Shown: piece by piece, positions 49,650 to 59,106 of the stretch
Numbering within the stretch: the first letter of the stretch is position 1
How the letters are laid out: the number at the start of each line of letters is the position of its first letter
NCBI RefSeq assembly: GCF_034427455.1
Contig: NZ_JAXQNN010000003.1
Coordinates: forward strand, 228,228-292,227
Source of the DNA: Jeotgalibacillus haloalkalitolerans
Lineage (GTDB): Bacteria > Bacillota > Bacilli > Bacillales > Jeotgalibacillaceae
Length of the DNA stretch: 64,000 bases
Reading direction: 5' to 3'
Translations under genes and position numbers: made by a program
The notes under the pieces: generated by a model
What the model was told of the DNA's origin: nothing
The model's input: only the letters and a program-made list of their open reading frames with translations
Database searches by the model: none

Positions 49650-51128
49650 ATGGATACATTAGGCAACTATACTGATGACAGTCTGATGCTGCATACAGAC
49701 CTCTATCAGATCAACATGGCAAAGACATACTGGGAAGACGGCATGCATGAGCGCACTGCCGTTTTTGATCTTTACTTCAGATCACTGCCATTCGGTAATG
49801 GTTTTGCCGTGTTTGCGGGGCTTGAAAGAGTGCTTGATTATTTAACGAACTTTCAATTTACAGAATCAGACCTGAACTACTTACAACATGAAGCGGGTTA
49901 TGAAGCGGATTTCATTGAGTACCTAAGAAATCTGCGCTTCACAGGAACTGTCAGGTCTATGGTGGAAGGCGAGCTTGTATTTGGCAATGAACCGATCATG
50001 CGTGTTGAAGCACCCCTTGTTGAAGCTCAGTTAATTGAGACTGCGCTGCTTAACATTGTGAACTATCAAACACTCATTGCAACGAAAGCTTCGAGAATTA
50101 AGCAGGTTGTCGGTGATGAAGTGCTGATGGAGTTCGGTACACGCCGTGCGCATGAGCTTGATGCTGCCATCTGGGGGACGCGTGCTGCTTACCTGGGCGG
50201 ATTTTCAGCGACAAGTAACGTTCGTGCCGGTAAAATGTTCGGGCTGCCAGTCGCAGGGACTCACTCTCACGCGATGATTCAGGCATATCGTGATGAGTAT
50301 ACTGCGTTTATGAAATACGCGGAAACTCATAAAGAATGTGTATTCCTTGTAGATACGTATAACACGCTGAAATCAGGCGTTCCTGCAGCCATTGCAGTAG
50401 CAAAAGAAATGGGTGACCGCATCAATTTCAGAGGCATCCGTCTTGATAGCGGAGATATTGCCTATTTATCAAAAGAAGCCCGGAAAATGCTTGATGAAGC
50501 AGGTTTTAAAGATGCAAAAATTATTGCGTCGAATGATCTTGATGAGTATACAATTCTAAACCTGAAAGCACAGGGAGCTGTCGTGGATATCTGGGGCATC
50601 GGTACGAAGCTGATTACTGCTTATGACCAGCCGGCGCTTGGTGGCGTCTATAAGCTTGTTTCGATTGAAAATGAGCAGGGTGAAATGATCGACACAATTA
50701 AAATCTCAAGTAATGCTGAAAAAGTTACAACCCCAGGGATGAAACGGGTGTACCGGATTATAAACAGGGTAAATAATAAATCAGAAGGTGACTATATCAC
50801 GCTTGAAGGAGAAGACCCGCAGGCGGAGGACCATTTGAAAATGTTCCATCCTGTGCATACATTTGTCACGAAGTTTGTGACAAATTTTGAAGCGAGGGAT
50901 CTTCACCAGACCGTGATTGAAGGAGGACAGCTGCAATATGAGCTGCCATCACCTGAACAGATTAAGCAGTATCTGACCGAAAATCTGGAGCTGCTGTGGG
51001 ACGAGTATAAGCGCTCGATGAACCCGGAAGAATATCCGGTCGATCTCAGTCAGAAGTGCTGGGATAACAAAATGAGAAACATTCAGGAAGTAAAACAGGC
51101 AGTCAAGAATGCACAGGCTGCACAATAA
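49650..51128 (+). CDS. pncB: Nicotinate phosphoribosyltransferase
   Basis: A 492-residue enzyme converting nicotinate and PRPP to nicotinate mononucleotide. Landmarks are MLHTDLYQINMAKTYWEDGMHERTAVFDLYFRSLPFGNGFAVFAGLE, MEFGTRRAHELDAAIWGTRAAYLGGFSATSNVRAGKMFGLPVAGTHSHAMIQA and the PRPP site FRGIRLDSGDIAYLSKEARK. The length fits the long bacillal form. AAGGAG precedes the ATG. It receives its substrate from PncA upstream. Confidence 0.95.
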   Translation: MDTLGNYTDDSLMLHTDLYQINMAKTYWEDGMHERTAVFDLYFRSLPFGNGFAVFAGLERVLDYLTNFQFTESDLNYLQHEAGYEADFIEYLRNLRFTGTVRSMVEGELVFGNEPIMRVEAPLVEAQLIETALLNIVNYQTLIATKASRIKQVVGDEVLMEFGTRRAHELDAAIWGTRAAYLGGFSATSNVRAGKMFGLPVAGTHSHAMIQAYRDEYTAFMKYAETHKECVFLVDTYNTLKSGVPAAIAVAKEMGDRINFRGIRLDSGDIAYLSKEARKMLDEAGFKDAKIIASNDLDEYTILNLKAQGAVVDIWGIGTKLITAYDQPALGGVYKLVSIENEQGEMIDTIKISSNAEKVTTPGMKRVYRIINRVNNKSEGDYITLEGEDPQAEDHLKMFHPVHTFVTKFVTNFEARDLHQTVIEGGQLQYELPSPEQIKQYLTENLELLWDEYKRSMNPEEYPVDLSQKCWDNKMRNIQEVKQAVKNAQAAQ

Positions 51129-51146
51129 TGTAATGAGGTGATCTTT

Positions 51147-51974
51147 GTGGCAACATTGCAGGACCAGATCGTAAAGGAAATGGGTGTATCCCCCGAGATA
51201 CATCCGGGTGAAGAAATTCGCCGCAGTATTGATTTTCTGAAGGAATATGCGAAGAAGCATACATTCCTGTCATCATTTGTACTCGGAATATCAGGTGGTC
51301 AGGACTCTACGCTGGCCGGGACGCTCGCACAGATGGCTGTGAATGAACTGAATGAAGAAGCCGGAGAAAAGAAGTATACGTTTATTGCACTCAGACTGCC
51401 TTACGGGGAGCAGGCAGATGAGCAGGACGCCAAAGATGCAATTGCTTTTATGAATGCGGATGAAACAGTAAGAATTAATATAAAGCCCGCAGTTGATGCA
51501 AGTGTCCAGTCATTGGCTGACGCAGGCGTAAAGCTGAGTGATTTTGTTAAAGGGAATGAAAAAGCAAGAGAGCGTATGAAAGCACAGTATGCAGTCGCAG
51601 CGATGCGAAATGGTGTTGTGATCGGAACTGATCATCCGGCAGAAGCGATTACAGGCTTTTATACGAAGCATGGAGATGGCGGTGCGGACATTCTGCCACT
51701 CTTCAGATTGAATAAAAGACAGGGTAAGCAATTATTAAAAGAGCTCGGTGCACCTGAGCATCTGTATATGAAAGCGCCGACTGCGGATCTTGAGGATGAC
51801 CGTCCGCAGGTTGCTGATGAAGAAGCGCTCGGTGTAACCTATGACGAAATAGATGATTACCTTGAAGGTAAAAAAGTAAGTGAGCAGGCACAAAAAACAA
51901 TCGAAAATCATTATCTGAAAACGCAGCATAAACGGCACCTGCCGATTACAGTATTTGATGATTTTTGGAAATAA
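51147..51974 (+). CDS. nadE: NH3-dependent NAD+ synthetase
   Basis: A 275-residue enzyme that amidates deamido-NAD to NAD. GTG 51147 follows GAGGTG; the GTG at 51138 lies within that site. The PP-loop [26 protein letters not shown] and [26 protein letters not shown] are characteristic, and [18 protein letters not shown] is the typical C-terminus. It closes the pncA-pncB-nadE cluster, so three successive steps of nicotinamide salvage are together, only nicotinate-mononucleotide adenylyltransferase being elsewhere. Confidence 0.95.
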   Translation: MATLQDQIVKEMGVSPEIHPGEEIRRSIDFLKEYAKKHTFLSSFVLGISGGQDSTLAGTLAQMAVNELNEEAGEKKYTFIALRLPYGEQADEQDAKDAIAFMNADETVRINIKPAVDASVQSLADAGVKLSDFVKGNEKARERMKAQYAVAAMRNGVVIGTDHPAEAITGFYTKHGDGGADILPLFRLNKRQGKQLLKELGAPEHLYMKAPTADLEDDRPQVADEEALGVTYDEIDDYLEGKKVSEQAQKTIENHYLKTQHKRHLPITVFDDFWK

Positions 51975-52040
51975 CGGTTAGTTTCAGCAAGGCTGGTCCA
52001 TAATGGTAATAGCCTCCAGTAAGCCCTGCTGATTCTTCTC

Positions 52041-52077
52041 GCCGGGCTGAAGAAGCAACCTTCAGCCCGGTTTTTAT
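52041..52077 (+). terminator. Terminator of the NAD salvage cluster
   Basis: CCGGGCTGAAG / CTTCAGCCCGG perfect stem with T tract. Confidence 0.9.
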
Positions 52078-52220
52078 GTGGGCAGAATACTCAGCGCCAG
52101 CCGACAGTTGTAAGTGGCACTTATTTCTATTATTCTAAATAGAGTGTCTATTATAAGTAGAATACGGGTGAAATTCGCCTTAAATAATAGAGAATATTAT
52201 AAGAAATGGGAGGGAATACC

Positions 52221-53165
52221 ATGTATCACCAAAAGTTAGAACAGGTACTGACGAACATTGAACGGGTCATGATTGGTAAAAGAACAGTGGCTGAATTAAG
52301 TCTTGTTTCACTGCTGGCCCAGGGGCATGTGTTACTTGAAGATGTACCCGGCGTAGGAAAAACAATGATGGTGCGTGCACTTGCCAAGTCTGTAGGTGCA
52401 AAGTTTACCCGCATACAATTTACTCCGGATTTACTTCCCTCAGATGTAATAGGTGTTTCAATTTATAATCCAAAAGAAATGACGTTTCAATTCCGCCCGG
52501 GTCCGATTATGGGGAATATTGTGTTAGCGGACGAAATTAATCGTACATCCCCTAAAACTCAGTCATCATTACTTGAAAGTATGGAAGAAGGCAGCGTGAC
52601 AGTGGATGGATTTACACATAAGCTCGCCAAGCCATTTTTTGTCATGGCTACACAGAACCCGATTGAATATGAAGGAACATATCCTCTCCCTGAAGCACAG
52701 TTGGACCGTTTCTTACTGAAGATGCAAATGGGTTATCCGGATGCAAAAGAAGAAATGGAAGTACTGAACCGGATACAATTTGCTCCGCCAATTGACGACC
52801 TGCAGCCTGTGATTACATTAGAAGAGCTGCAGCATCTTCAGGAAGAAGTAAAGAAAGTGATTGTGGATGAAAAAATTAAAGAATACATTGTGGATCTGGC
52901 TGGAAAAACACGTGATCATGCAAATGTGTATCTCGGCGTAAGTCCGCGTGGCTCTATTGCGCTGATGAAATCCTGCCAGGCGTATGCGATGCTCCATGGC
53001 CGGGATTATGTGCTGCCGGATGATGTACAATTTCTTGTGCCTTACGTATTTTCACACCGGATGATTCTGAAATCCGAAGCAAGATATGAAGGGATTGAGC
53101 CGGAAGAAGTCATTGAGCGGATCCTTGCACGGACAAGAGTTCCGGTTCAGCGGATGGCAAAGTGA
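52221..53165 (+). CDS. MoxR family AAA+ ATPase
   Basis: A 314-residue ATPase from ATG 52221 (GGGAGGG upstream; the in-frame ATG at 52206 is inside that region). Walker A is DVPGVGKTMMVRALA, Walker B VLADEINRTSPKTQSSLLESMEE, and sensor MATQNPIEYEGTYPLPEAQLDRFL. MoxR ATPases act as chaperones that assemble or activate partner complexes. It forms a coupled trio with a DUF58 protein and a transglutaminase-like membrane protein, the same order as yeaC-yeaD-yebA before guaA in B. subtilis. Confidence 0.92.
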   Translation: MYHQKLEQVLTNIERVMIGKRTVAELSLVSLLAQGHVLLEDVPGVGKTMMVRALAKSVGAKFTRIQFTPDLLPSDVIGVSIYNPKEMTFQFRPGPIMGNIVLADEINRTSPKTQSSLLESMEEGSVTVDGFTHKLAKPFFVMATQNPIEYEGTYPLPEAQLDRFLLKMQMGYPDAKEEMEVLNRIQFAPPIDDLQPVITLEELQHLQEEVKKVIVDEKIKEYIVDLAGKTRDHANVYLGVSPRGSIALMKSCQAYAMLHGRDYVLPDDVQFLVPYVFSHRMILKSEARYEGIEPEEVIERILARTRVPVQRMAK

Positions 53166-54370
53166 TGAAGCTGCAAATTCTGCTTGGGATCGCAAAAGTC
53201 TTGCTTGTAACAGTGCTGTTGGTTGGGACTTTTTCATATGCAATGTTCCAGGGAGGTTTTGTGAGCTGGTTTTTATTTTACAGCTTTCTGCCTTTTGGCC
53301 TGTATTCTCTCATGATGATGGTCTATCCGTTAAATGATTTTAATGTTGTCAGAGTGATCAAGTCCAGAGAATTGAAGGCAGGTGCGAATGTAGCGATCAA
53401 AATTCACCTGAAGAGAACATTGCCATTTCCGCTCTTTTATCTAGTAGCAGAGGAGCATATAACAGGAAACGTTTTTCAACAGGGAAGTACAGCTAAAAAG
53501 CTTGTTCACCCCTGGTTTAAAAGAGAGATTGTTCTAGAGTATGAAATTCAGAACATCTCACGCGGTGAACACACCTTTGAAAGTGTTGAATTAAAAACAG
53601 GAGATTTTCTCGGACTGGTGCAGAAATCCAGCCGCCTTGAACACAAACAGACGATCCTGGTTTATCCTTCACACGTGTCTCTGGATTATCAGCCGCTTCA
53701 GGCACGCTTTGATCAGGGAGTCTCCTCATCCAATGTCAGGATTCAGCAGGATACGACACTTGCAACAGGCGTGAGAGATTATGAGACAGGTGACCGCGTT
53801 TCATGGATTCACTGGAAGTCATTTGCACGGACAAACGATTTAAAAACAAAGGAATTTGAAGAACGTAAATCTCATGATGTGATGGTGGTACTTGACCGGA
53901 CGCCAAGCCAGGCATTTGAAGATATGGTTGTTCTGACAGCATCAGTGATCAGAGGTGTGATCAGAAAAGGTGCACAGGCTGGTTATTTCTCACGTGGAGA
54001 AACTGTTCAATTTGCCCCTCTTAAAAGTGGGGAAAGTCATCAAAAGCAGATTGATTATTATCTGGCAAAAGTACAGCCTGATCAGGAAAACAGCTTTGAA
54101 ACGGTCTTGCAACAAAATGCCGGAGATATCTCAAAAACGTCAGCGCTGATTCTGATTACGTCACAGCTTACAAGAGAGAGTATTGATGAAATCAGTAAGG
54201 TATCTAAAAACAGTCAAGCTACGATGATTTTATTTGTGAAGCATCCTTCTGTCAGGTTAAATCAGGATCACAGACAGCTTGCAGGACTCGCTGCTTCCAA
54301 AGGCATTGCGTTGAGAGAGTGTGACAAACGTCAATTTGCATCTGTCTTTAAGGAGGTGAAGCAGGCGTGA
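53165..54370 (+). CDS. DUF58 domain membrane protein
   Basis: A 401-residue protein whose start overlaps the moxR stop. Two hydrophobic helices at ~5-55 are followed by a beta-rich region and the DUF58 block VRDYETGDRVSWIHWKSFARTNDLKTKEFEERKSHDVMVVLDRTP, close to von Willebrand A-like folds. DUF58 proteins are the usual partner of MoxR ATPases. Biological role not established. It overlaps the next gene by four bases. Confidence 0.88.
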   Translation: MKLQILLGIAKVLLVTVLLVGTFSYAMFQGGFVSWFLFYSFLPFGLYSLMMMVYPLNDFNVVRVIKSRELKAGANVAIKIHLKRTLPFPLFYLVAEEHITGNVFQQGSTAKKLVHPWFKREIVLEYEIQNISRGEHTFESVELKTGDFLGLVQKSSRLEHKQTILVYPSHVSLDYQPLQARFDQGVSSSNVRIQQDTTLATGVRDYETGDRVSWIHWKSFARTNDLKTKEFEERKSHDVMVVLDRTPSQAFEDMVVLTASVIRGVIRKGAQAGYFSRGETVQFAPLKSGESHQKQIDYYLAKVQPDQENSFETVLQQNAGDISKTSALILITSQLTRESIDEISKVSKNSQATMILFVKHPSVRLNQDHRQLAGLAASKGIALRECDKRQFASVFKEVKQA

Positions 54371-56580
54371 AAACAGATTTCGGGTGGAGCGATGTTGCAA
54401 CACTGATTTTGTATGTGCTGAGCTTCTTTCTTCTATGGGAATGGCTTAGACCGATAGAGCAGATTACGGAAACGGCAAATGTGCATTTCTTTGTTATTTT
54501 CGCCGGACTGTCGCTCCTGTTGTATTATTTTGAAGTAAACTGGATTATTTCCGGGGCAATAAAAACAGTTTTTATTGTTGTCGTGCTGCAAAATTTATAT
54601 TTCGATGTGCCATTGATTGGTCAGGGAGAATGGATTGGGGATTTCACTTCATCTGTTGGAGAAAGTGTCGTCATGACCGTCCAGCAGAACTGGGGCGGAG
54701 TATCTGATTTATTCCGAAGTCTATTATTCTTTGTATTATTATGGTTGACTGCTTACCTGATGAACTACTGGCTGGCAGTCAGAAAACAGATGTTTTTATT
54801 TTATCTGTTTACAGTTATTTATATTACGATCCTTGATACTTTCAGTCCGTATGACGGAAGTATGGCGATTGTAAGGGTTATTCTGTTCGGCTTCCTTCTG
54901 CTTGGTCTGCTTGGCCTTCAGAGAATGGCTGATCAGGAGAGAATATCGTTATCTATGAATCAGCTGCAGAGATGGCTGCTTCCGCTTGCAATATTGATTG
55001 CGTTCAGCTCGGCAGCTGCTTATGCGGCACCTAAAGCTGAACCTGTCTGGCCGGACCCGGTACCATTTTTGACGTCTTTTGGTGAAGGATCAGGCTCTGG
55101 TTCTGGAGGCGTGAACCGCCTTGGTTATGGAGTGGATGATTCTGAACTTGGCGGATCATTTGTCGGAGATGAAACAAAGGTTTTTGAAGCAACCGTCGAG
55201 GGAGACCAATACTGGCGGATTGAAACAAAAGACACTTATACAGGAAAAGGATGGGAGCAATCAAGGGAAGCGGAGAACCTGACCCCGTTTACGGTAAATG
55301 AGCCTGCACCTTTATCGCTATCCAGAATAGATGAAGAATCGGAGACTCAGACAGTATCGATTGATGTTGATCTGACTTACGATCACCTTGTCTATCCTTA
55401 TGCGCCTGATCAAGTTGTAAGTGCTGATGTTGATGAATTCCGATTAAATCCTGTTACTGAAAAAATCACCTCTGTACAGGGTGAAGAACTAGTGGAGCTT
55501 GGTGAGTATGAATGGGAATTCCGTGAACCAAGATACAGTCTTCAGGCATTGAGAAATACAACTGGTCTTGGTGAAGCGGCAGACTCAATGGCGCCGTATC
55601 TCCAGCTGCCTGAAAATCTGCCTGAAAGAATCCGGGAGCTCACGCTGGATATCACAGAGAGTGAGGACAACTGGTACGATAAAGCCAAAGCAGTTGAAGG
55701 ATACTTTTCAAGGAGCGGCTTTATTTATGAACAAGAAGATGTACCGGTACCTGAAGGTGATGAAGATTATGTAGATCAGTTTCTATTTGAGACGCAGCGG
55801 GGCTACTGTGATAACTATTCAACTTCAATGGTTGTTATGCTGCGCTCTATTGATATCCCTGCGCGCTGGGTTAAAGGTTATACTGAGGGAGAAGTGATCG
55901 AAAGTCTTGGAGATGGCCGTTCGGTATATGAAGTCACCAACAATAATGCGCACTCCTGGGTCGAGGTATTTTTTCCGGAAATCGGATGGGTGCCATTTGA
56001 GCCGACTGTGTCGTTTTCAAATAATATTTCTTTAAATTATGACCTTGATCTGGATTCTGAGACAGAAACGCCGGAAACACCTGAAGAAACAGAAACACCG
56101 GAACCTGAAGCACCGGAACCGCTGGAAGAAGATGCCGGTGTCATCGGTGATACAGATGATGATGGATCGTCCGGAACAGGCTTTCTTGAGTCAGTCAGAA
56201 ATTTTGTCGCAGAAAATCGTCTGATGTTATTTCTGGTCAGTGTCATACTGGTCTTAACAGGAACCGTTCTTTACCGCAGAAGAAACCGCTGGATGCCATA
56301 TGTGCTGATCCGTTATTACCGTTCGCAAAAGGGCAGTGAGGTTTACCCGAAAGCTTATGCTTCGCTGTTAAAACAGCTTAAGCGTTATGGTCTTCGCAGA
56401 AAAGAAACTCAGACGCTGAGTGCGTATGCAAGAGAAGTTGATAACTTTTTCGGTACGCATGAAATGAGCAGACTGACGGATCAATATGAGCGGATTCTGT
56501 ACCGTAGGGAGGATCCAAAAGATAAATGGTCGAATATGCGTGAATTGTGGGAAGATTTAATTAAAAAGACAACCGGTTGA
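54367..56580 (+). CDS. Transglutaminase-like membrane protein (TgpA/YebA-type)
   Basis: A 737-residue protein. Five to seven N-terminal helices (~10-225) precede an extracellular part with a transglutaminase domain: the active Cys in FETQRGYCDNYSTSMVVMLRSIDIPARWVKGYTEGE, His in NNNAHSWVEVFFPEIGWVPFEPT and the following Asp/Glu context. Then come an acidic proline/threonine-rich linker (ETETPETPEETETPEPEAPEPLEE, ~560-590), one more helix (~616-636) and a C-terminal cytoplasmic DUF4129-like region. Probably works on cell-envelope proteins with the MoxR/DUF58 partners. Confidence 0.9.
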   Translation: MKTDFGWSDVATLILYVLSFFLLWEWLRPIEQITETANVHFFVIFAGLSLLLYYFEVNWIISGAIKTVFIVVVLQNLYFDVPLIGQGEWIGDFTSSVGESVVMTVQQNWGGVSDLFRSLLFFVLLWLTAYLMNYWLAVRKQMFLFYLFTVIYITILDTFSPYDGSMAIVRVILFGFLLLGLLGLQRMADQERISLSMNQLQRWLLPLAILIAFSSAAAYAAPKAEPVWPDPVPFLTSFGEGSGSGSGGVNRLGYGVDDSELGGSFVGDETKVFEATVEGDQYWRIETKDTYTGKGWEQSREAENLTPFTVNEPAPLSLSRIDEESETQTVSIDVDLTYDHLVYPYAPDQVVSADVDEFRLNPVTEKITSVQGEELVELGEYEWEFREPRYSLQALRNTTGLGEAADSMAPYLQLPENLPERIRELTLDITESEDNWYDKAKAVEGYFSRSGFIYEQEDVPVPEGDEDYVDQFLFETQRGYCDNYSTSMVVMLRSIDIPARWVKGYTEGEVIESLGDGRSVYEVTNNNAHSWVEVFFPEIGWVPFEPTVSFSNNISLNYDLDLDSETETPETPEETETPEPEAPEPLEEDAGVIGDTDDDGSSGTGFLESVRNFVAENRLMLFLVSVILVLTGTVLYRRRNRWMPYVLIRYYRSQKGSEVYPKAYASLLKQLKRYGLRRKETQTLSAYAREVDNFFGTHEMSRLTDQYERILYRREDPKDKWSNMRELWEDLIKKTTG

Positions 56581-56629
56581 CCGGGCATGAGCAAGGCGTT
56601 AAAATGGTGAAAATTAATGACAGCTTCAT

Positions 56630-56712
56630 AATACCCCTTCATATATGTCCGATAATATGGGTCGGATGTTTCTACCGGATCACCATAAATGGTCTGACTA
56701 TGGAGGCGGTCT
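56630..56712 (+). ncRNA. Guanine-type purine riboswitch upstream of guaA
   Basis: TTCATATATGTCCGATAATA, ATATGGGTCGGATGTTTCTA, CCATAAATGG and TCTGACTATGGAGG fit the purine aptamer: P1 TTCATA/TATGGA and loop pairs around GGTCGG. The specificity base is the C of GACTA, indicating guanine rather than adenine. It is about 560 bp from the guaA start, unusually far. Confidence 0.88.
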
Positions 56713-56739
56713 TTTTAAGATATCTCTGTTAGTTTGTCT

Positions 56740-56885
56740 GTTGACCTACGCTCCAGGCGGACGCTTTCCAAGTGGGTGGGCCGTTTTTTGGCCCCATCTG
56801 ACCTCCTCAGCTTCGCTTACGGGGGTCTCACGTGTCCGTCTTCTCCCGCTGGAGTCGCCGCCTTACGCTGCGGTCAACGGTGCAT
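56740..56885 (+). repeat. Interspersed GC-rich element, copy F
   Basis: ACGCTCCAGGCGGACGCTTT at one end and GGAGTCGCCGCCTTACGCT at the other, with GGGGGTCTCACGTGTCC in between. It lies directly behind the guanine riboswitch aptamer. Confidence 0.8.
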
Positions 56886-56986
56886 TAAAACAGAATCTTA
56901 AATCATAGAATATAAGAGTTCACTTTATAGGTGTTAAACCTTCATGAGCTCTTTTACCTTTGATAAATAGACCGCCTTGTTAAAAC

Positions 56987-57045
56987 GCTTGAAGGGAAGA
57001 AGAGGATGACTCTTTTTCGTACAGGCGTTTTTTCTATTTTAGCTT
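56987..57045 (+). terminator. Terminator-like hairpin in the guaA leader
   Basis: AAAACGC / GCGTTTT outer stem with an inner AAGAG/CTCTT arm, followed by a T-rich run. Just upstream AGACCGCCT (56969-56977) is complementary to AGGCGGTCT at 56704-56712 behind the aptamer, so the riboswitch could still control this hairpin across copy F. Confidence 0.6.
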
Positions 57046-57074
57046 TGTTAAGGTGTGATGAAGTGTTTTCACAG

Positions 57075-57205
57075 CTGATGACTGGAGCGTAAGGCGTCGA
57101 CTCCGGGACGAATAGAGGGAAGCTGAGACCCCACAGTCAAAGGCGAGGAGGCTCAGCAACCTCCGTCTGGAAAGCGTCCGCCTGAAGCGGAAGTCATTAG
57201 CCAGT
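57075..57205 (-). repeat. Interspersed GC-rich element, copy G (inverted)
   Basis: Reverse pattern GGAGCGTAAGGCGTCGACTC ... AGCTGAGACCCCACAG ... GAGGAGGCTCAGCAACC ... GGAAAGCGTCCGCCTGAAGC. Opposite orientation to copy F, 190 bp away. Confidence 0.8.
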
Positions 57206-57273
57206 GTAACAAAGCTATTTATTTTGAAGGTGTAAATGTATAGATTTAAAATAATTGAATGAGGTGACCATCC

Positions 57274-58827
57274 ATGCTAGGTAAAGAAGAAATGCATGAT
57301 CAGGAAATGATCGTTGTACTCGATTTTGGAAGTCAATATAATCAGTTAATTACACGCCGTATCCGTGAGTTCGGTGTATACAGTGAATTACATCCGCACA
57401 CGATTACTGCAGAGGAAATCAAGGAACTTAACCCGTCAGGTATTATTTTCTCAGGCGGTCCGAATTCTGTATATGACGAGAATTCGTTCCGTGCAGATGA
57501 GCGAATTTTTGACCTTGGCATTCCTGTCCTTGGTATCTGCTATGGTATGCAGCTGATGACAATGCATTTTGGCGGTAAAGTAGAAAAGGCCAAGAATCGT
57601 GAATACGGTAAAGCGGATATTCAGGTCCAGGAAGCAAAGGGTCTATTCAAAGATCTTCCGCTTACTCAGACAGTATGGATGAGTCATGGTGATCTTGTCG
57701 TTGAAGCGCCGCCTTCATTTGACGTCGTTGCAACAAATCCTTCATGCCCGGTTGCGTCAATCAGTAATGAAGAGCAGAAGCTTTATGCAGTTCAGTTCCA
57801 CCCGGAAGTCCGCCACTCTGAATATGGCAATGATATGCTGAGAAACTTCGTATTTGACGCATGTGGCTGCACGGGTGACTGGTCAATGGAGAACTTTATT
57901 GAGATTGAACTTGAGAAGATCCGCCAGGAAGTCGGCGATCGCCAGGTGCTATGTGCACTTAGCGGTGGGGTGGATTCTTCAGTAGTAGCTGTATTGATTC
58001 ACAAAGCAATCGGTGATCAGCTGACATGTATCTTTGTTGATCACGGGCTGCTTCGTAAAGGTGAGGCAGACAGCGTGATGAAGACTTTTGCTGACGGATT
58101 CAATATGAATGTCATCAAAGTTGACGCACAGGACCGTTTTCTTAACAAGCTGAAGGGTGTATCTGACCCTGAGCAGAAGCGTAAGATTATTGGTAATGAA
58201 TTTATTTATGTATTTGATGATGAAGCGACAAAGCTCGATGGTATTGATTTCCTTGCGCAGGGAACACTTTACACAGACATCATCGAAAGTGGTACAGCAA
58301 CTGCACAGACAATCAAGTCTCACCACAATGTAGGCGGTCTGCCGGAAGATATGCAGTTCAAATTGATTGAGCCTTTAAATACATTATTTAAAGATGAAGT
58401 GCGTGCACTTGGAAGTGAGCTTGGTATTCCTGATGAAATCGTATGGCGTCAGCCTTTCCCTGGACCGGGTCTTGGTATTCGTGTGCTTGGGGAAATTACG
58501 GAAGAAAAGCTTGAAATCGTGCGTGAATCAGATCATATTCTGCGTGAAGAGATTAAAAAAGCTGGACTTGACCGCGATATCTGGCAGTACTTCACAGTGC
58601 TTCCTGACATCAGAAGCGTTGGTGTAATGGGTGATGCAAGAACATATGATTACGCAATTGGAATCCGTGCAGTGACATCCATTGACGGTATGACTTCTGA
58701 CTGGGCAAGAATTCCATGGGATGTGCTCGAAAAAATCTCTGTGCGTCTTGTCAATGAAGTAAATTCAATTAACCGCGTACTGTATGATGTAACGAGTAAG
58801 CCACCTAGCACAATCGAGTGGGAATAA
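57274..58827 (+). CDS. guaA: GMP synthase (glutamine-hydrolysing)
   Basis: A 517-residue two-domain enzyme that aminates XMP to GMP. Residues ~10-195 are a class I glutamine amidotransferase (nucleophile Cys in GICYGMQLM, His/Glu in [11 protein letters not shown]). Residues ~205-395 are the PP-loop ATP pyrophosphatase ([17 protein letters not shown]), and the dimerisation domain ends in [16 protein letters not shown] precedes the ATG. Expression should respond to guanine via the upstream riboswitch. The next gene, a guanine/hypoxanthine permease, has its own riboswitch. Confidence 0.97.
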   Translation: MLGKEEMHDQEMIVVLDFGSQYNQLITRRIREFGVYSELHPHTITAEEIKELNPSGIIFSGGPNSVYDENSFRADERIFDLGIPVLGICYGMQLMTMHFGGKVEKAKNREYGKADIQVQEAKGLFKDLPLTQTVWMSHGDLVVEAPPSFDVVATNPSCPVASISNEEQKLYAVQFHPEVRHSEYGNDMLRNFVFDACGCTGDWSMENFIEIELEKIRQEVGDRQVLCALSGGVDSSVVAVLIHKAIGDQLTCIFVDHGLLRKGEADSVMKTFADGFNMNVIKVDAQDRFLNKLKGVSDPEQKRKIIGNEFIYVFDDEATKLDGIDFLAQGTLYTDIIESGTATAQTIKSHHNVGGLPEDMQFKLIEPLNTLFKDEVRALGSELGIPDEIVWRQPFPGPGLGIRVLGEITEEKLEIVRESDHILREEIKKAGLDRDIWQYFTVLPDIRSVGVMGDARTYDYAIGIRAVTSIDGMTSDWARIPWDVLEKISVRLVNEVNSINRVLYDVTSKPPSTIEWE

Positions 58828-58871
58828 CGAATATTACCATAAAATTTATTGAATAATGTTCGTATTTTGTA

Positions 58872-58900
58872 TTGACGCTTATTTGGAGTGTTGATACAAT
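58872..58900 (+). promoter_or_regulatory. pbuG promoter
   Basis: TTGACG (58872-58877), 17-bp spacer, TACAAT (58895-58900). Confidence 0.75.
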
Positions 58901-58923
58901 AACAGCATCAAATAAATAATTTT

Positions 58924-58998
58924 TCGTCGTATAACGTCGGGGATATGGCCCGAAAGTCTCTACCAAGCTACCGTAAATGGCTTGACTACGCTGATTTT
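58924..58998 (+). ncRNA. Guanine-type purine riboswitch upstream of pbuG
   Basis: CGTCGTATAACGTCGGGGAT, ATATGGCCCGAAAGTCTCTA, CTACCGTAAATGG and CTTGACTACG match the purine aptamer; GACTA again indicates guanine specificity. Confidence 0.95.
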
Positions 58999-59036
58999 TA
59001 AAAGTTCAACCTGGACTTTTCTCAATCCTTTTAGTC

Positions 59037-59078
59037 ATCCCTGAGCGACGAGTGTGCGCTCAGGGGTTTTTTCGTTAT
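59037..59078 (+). terminator. Riboswitch terminator of pbuG
   Basis: CCCTGAGC / GCTCAGGG stem with six T, after the aptamer. Confidence 0.85.
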
Positions 59079-59106
59079 ACTTCGTATTTTTTCGGAGGGA
59101 ACAGTC

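Noticed and set aside
56630..56712. Adenine riboswitch
   Set aside because: The discriminating base is C (GACTA), which indicates guanine; adenine types have T (GATTA).
56645..56908. Open frame downstream of tgpA
   Set aside because: It starts inside the purine riboswitch aptamer and runs through element F.
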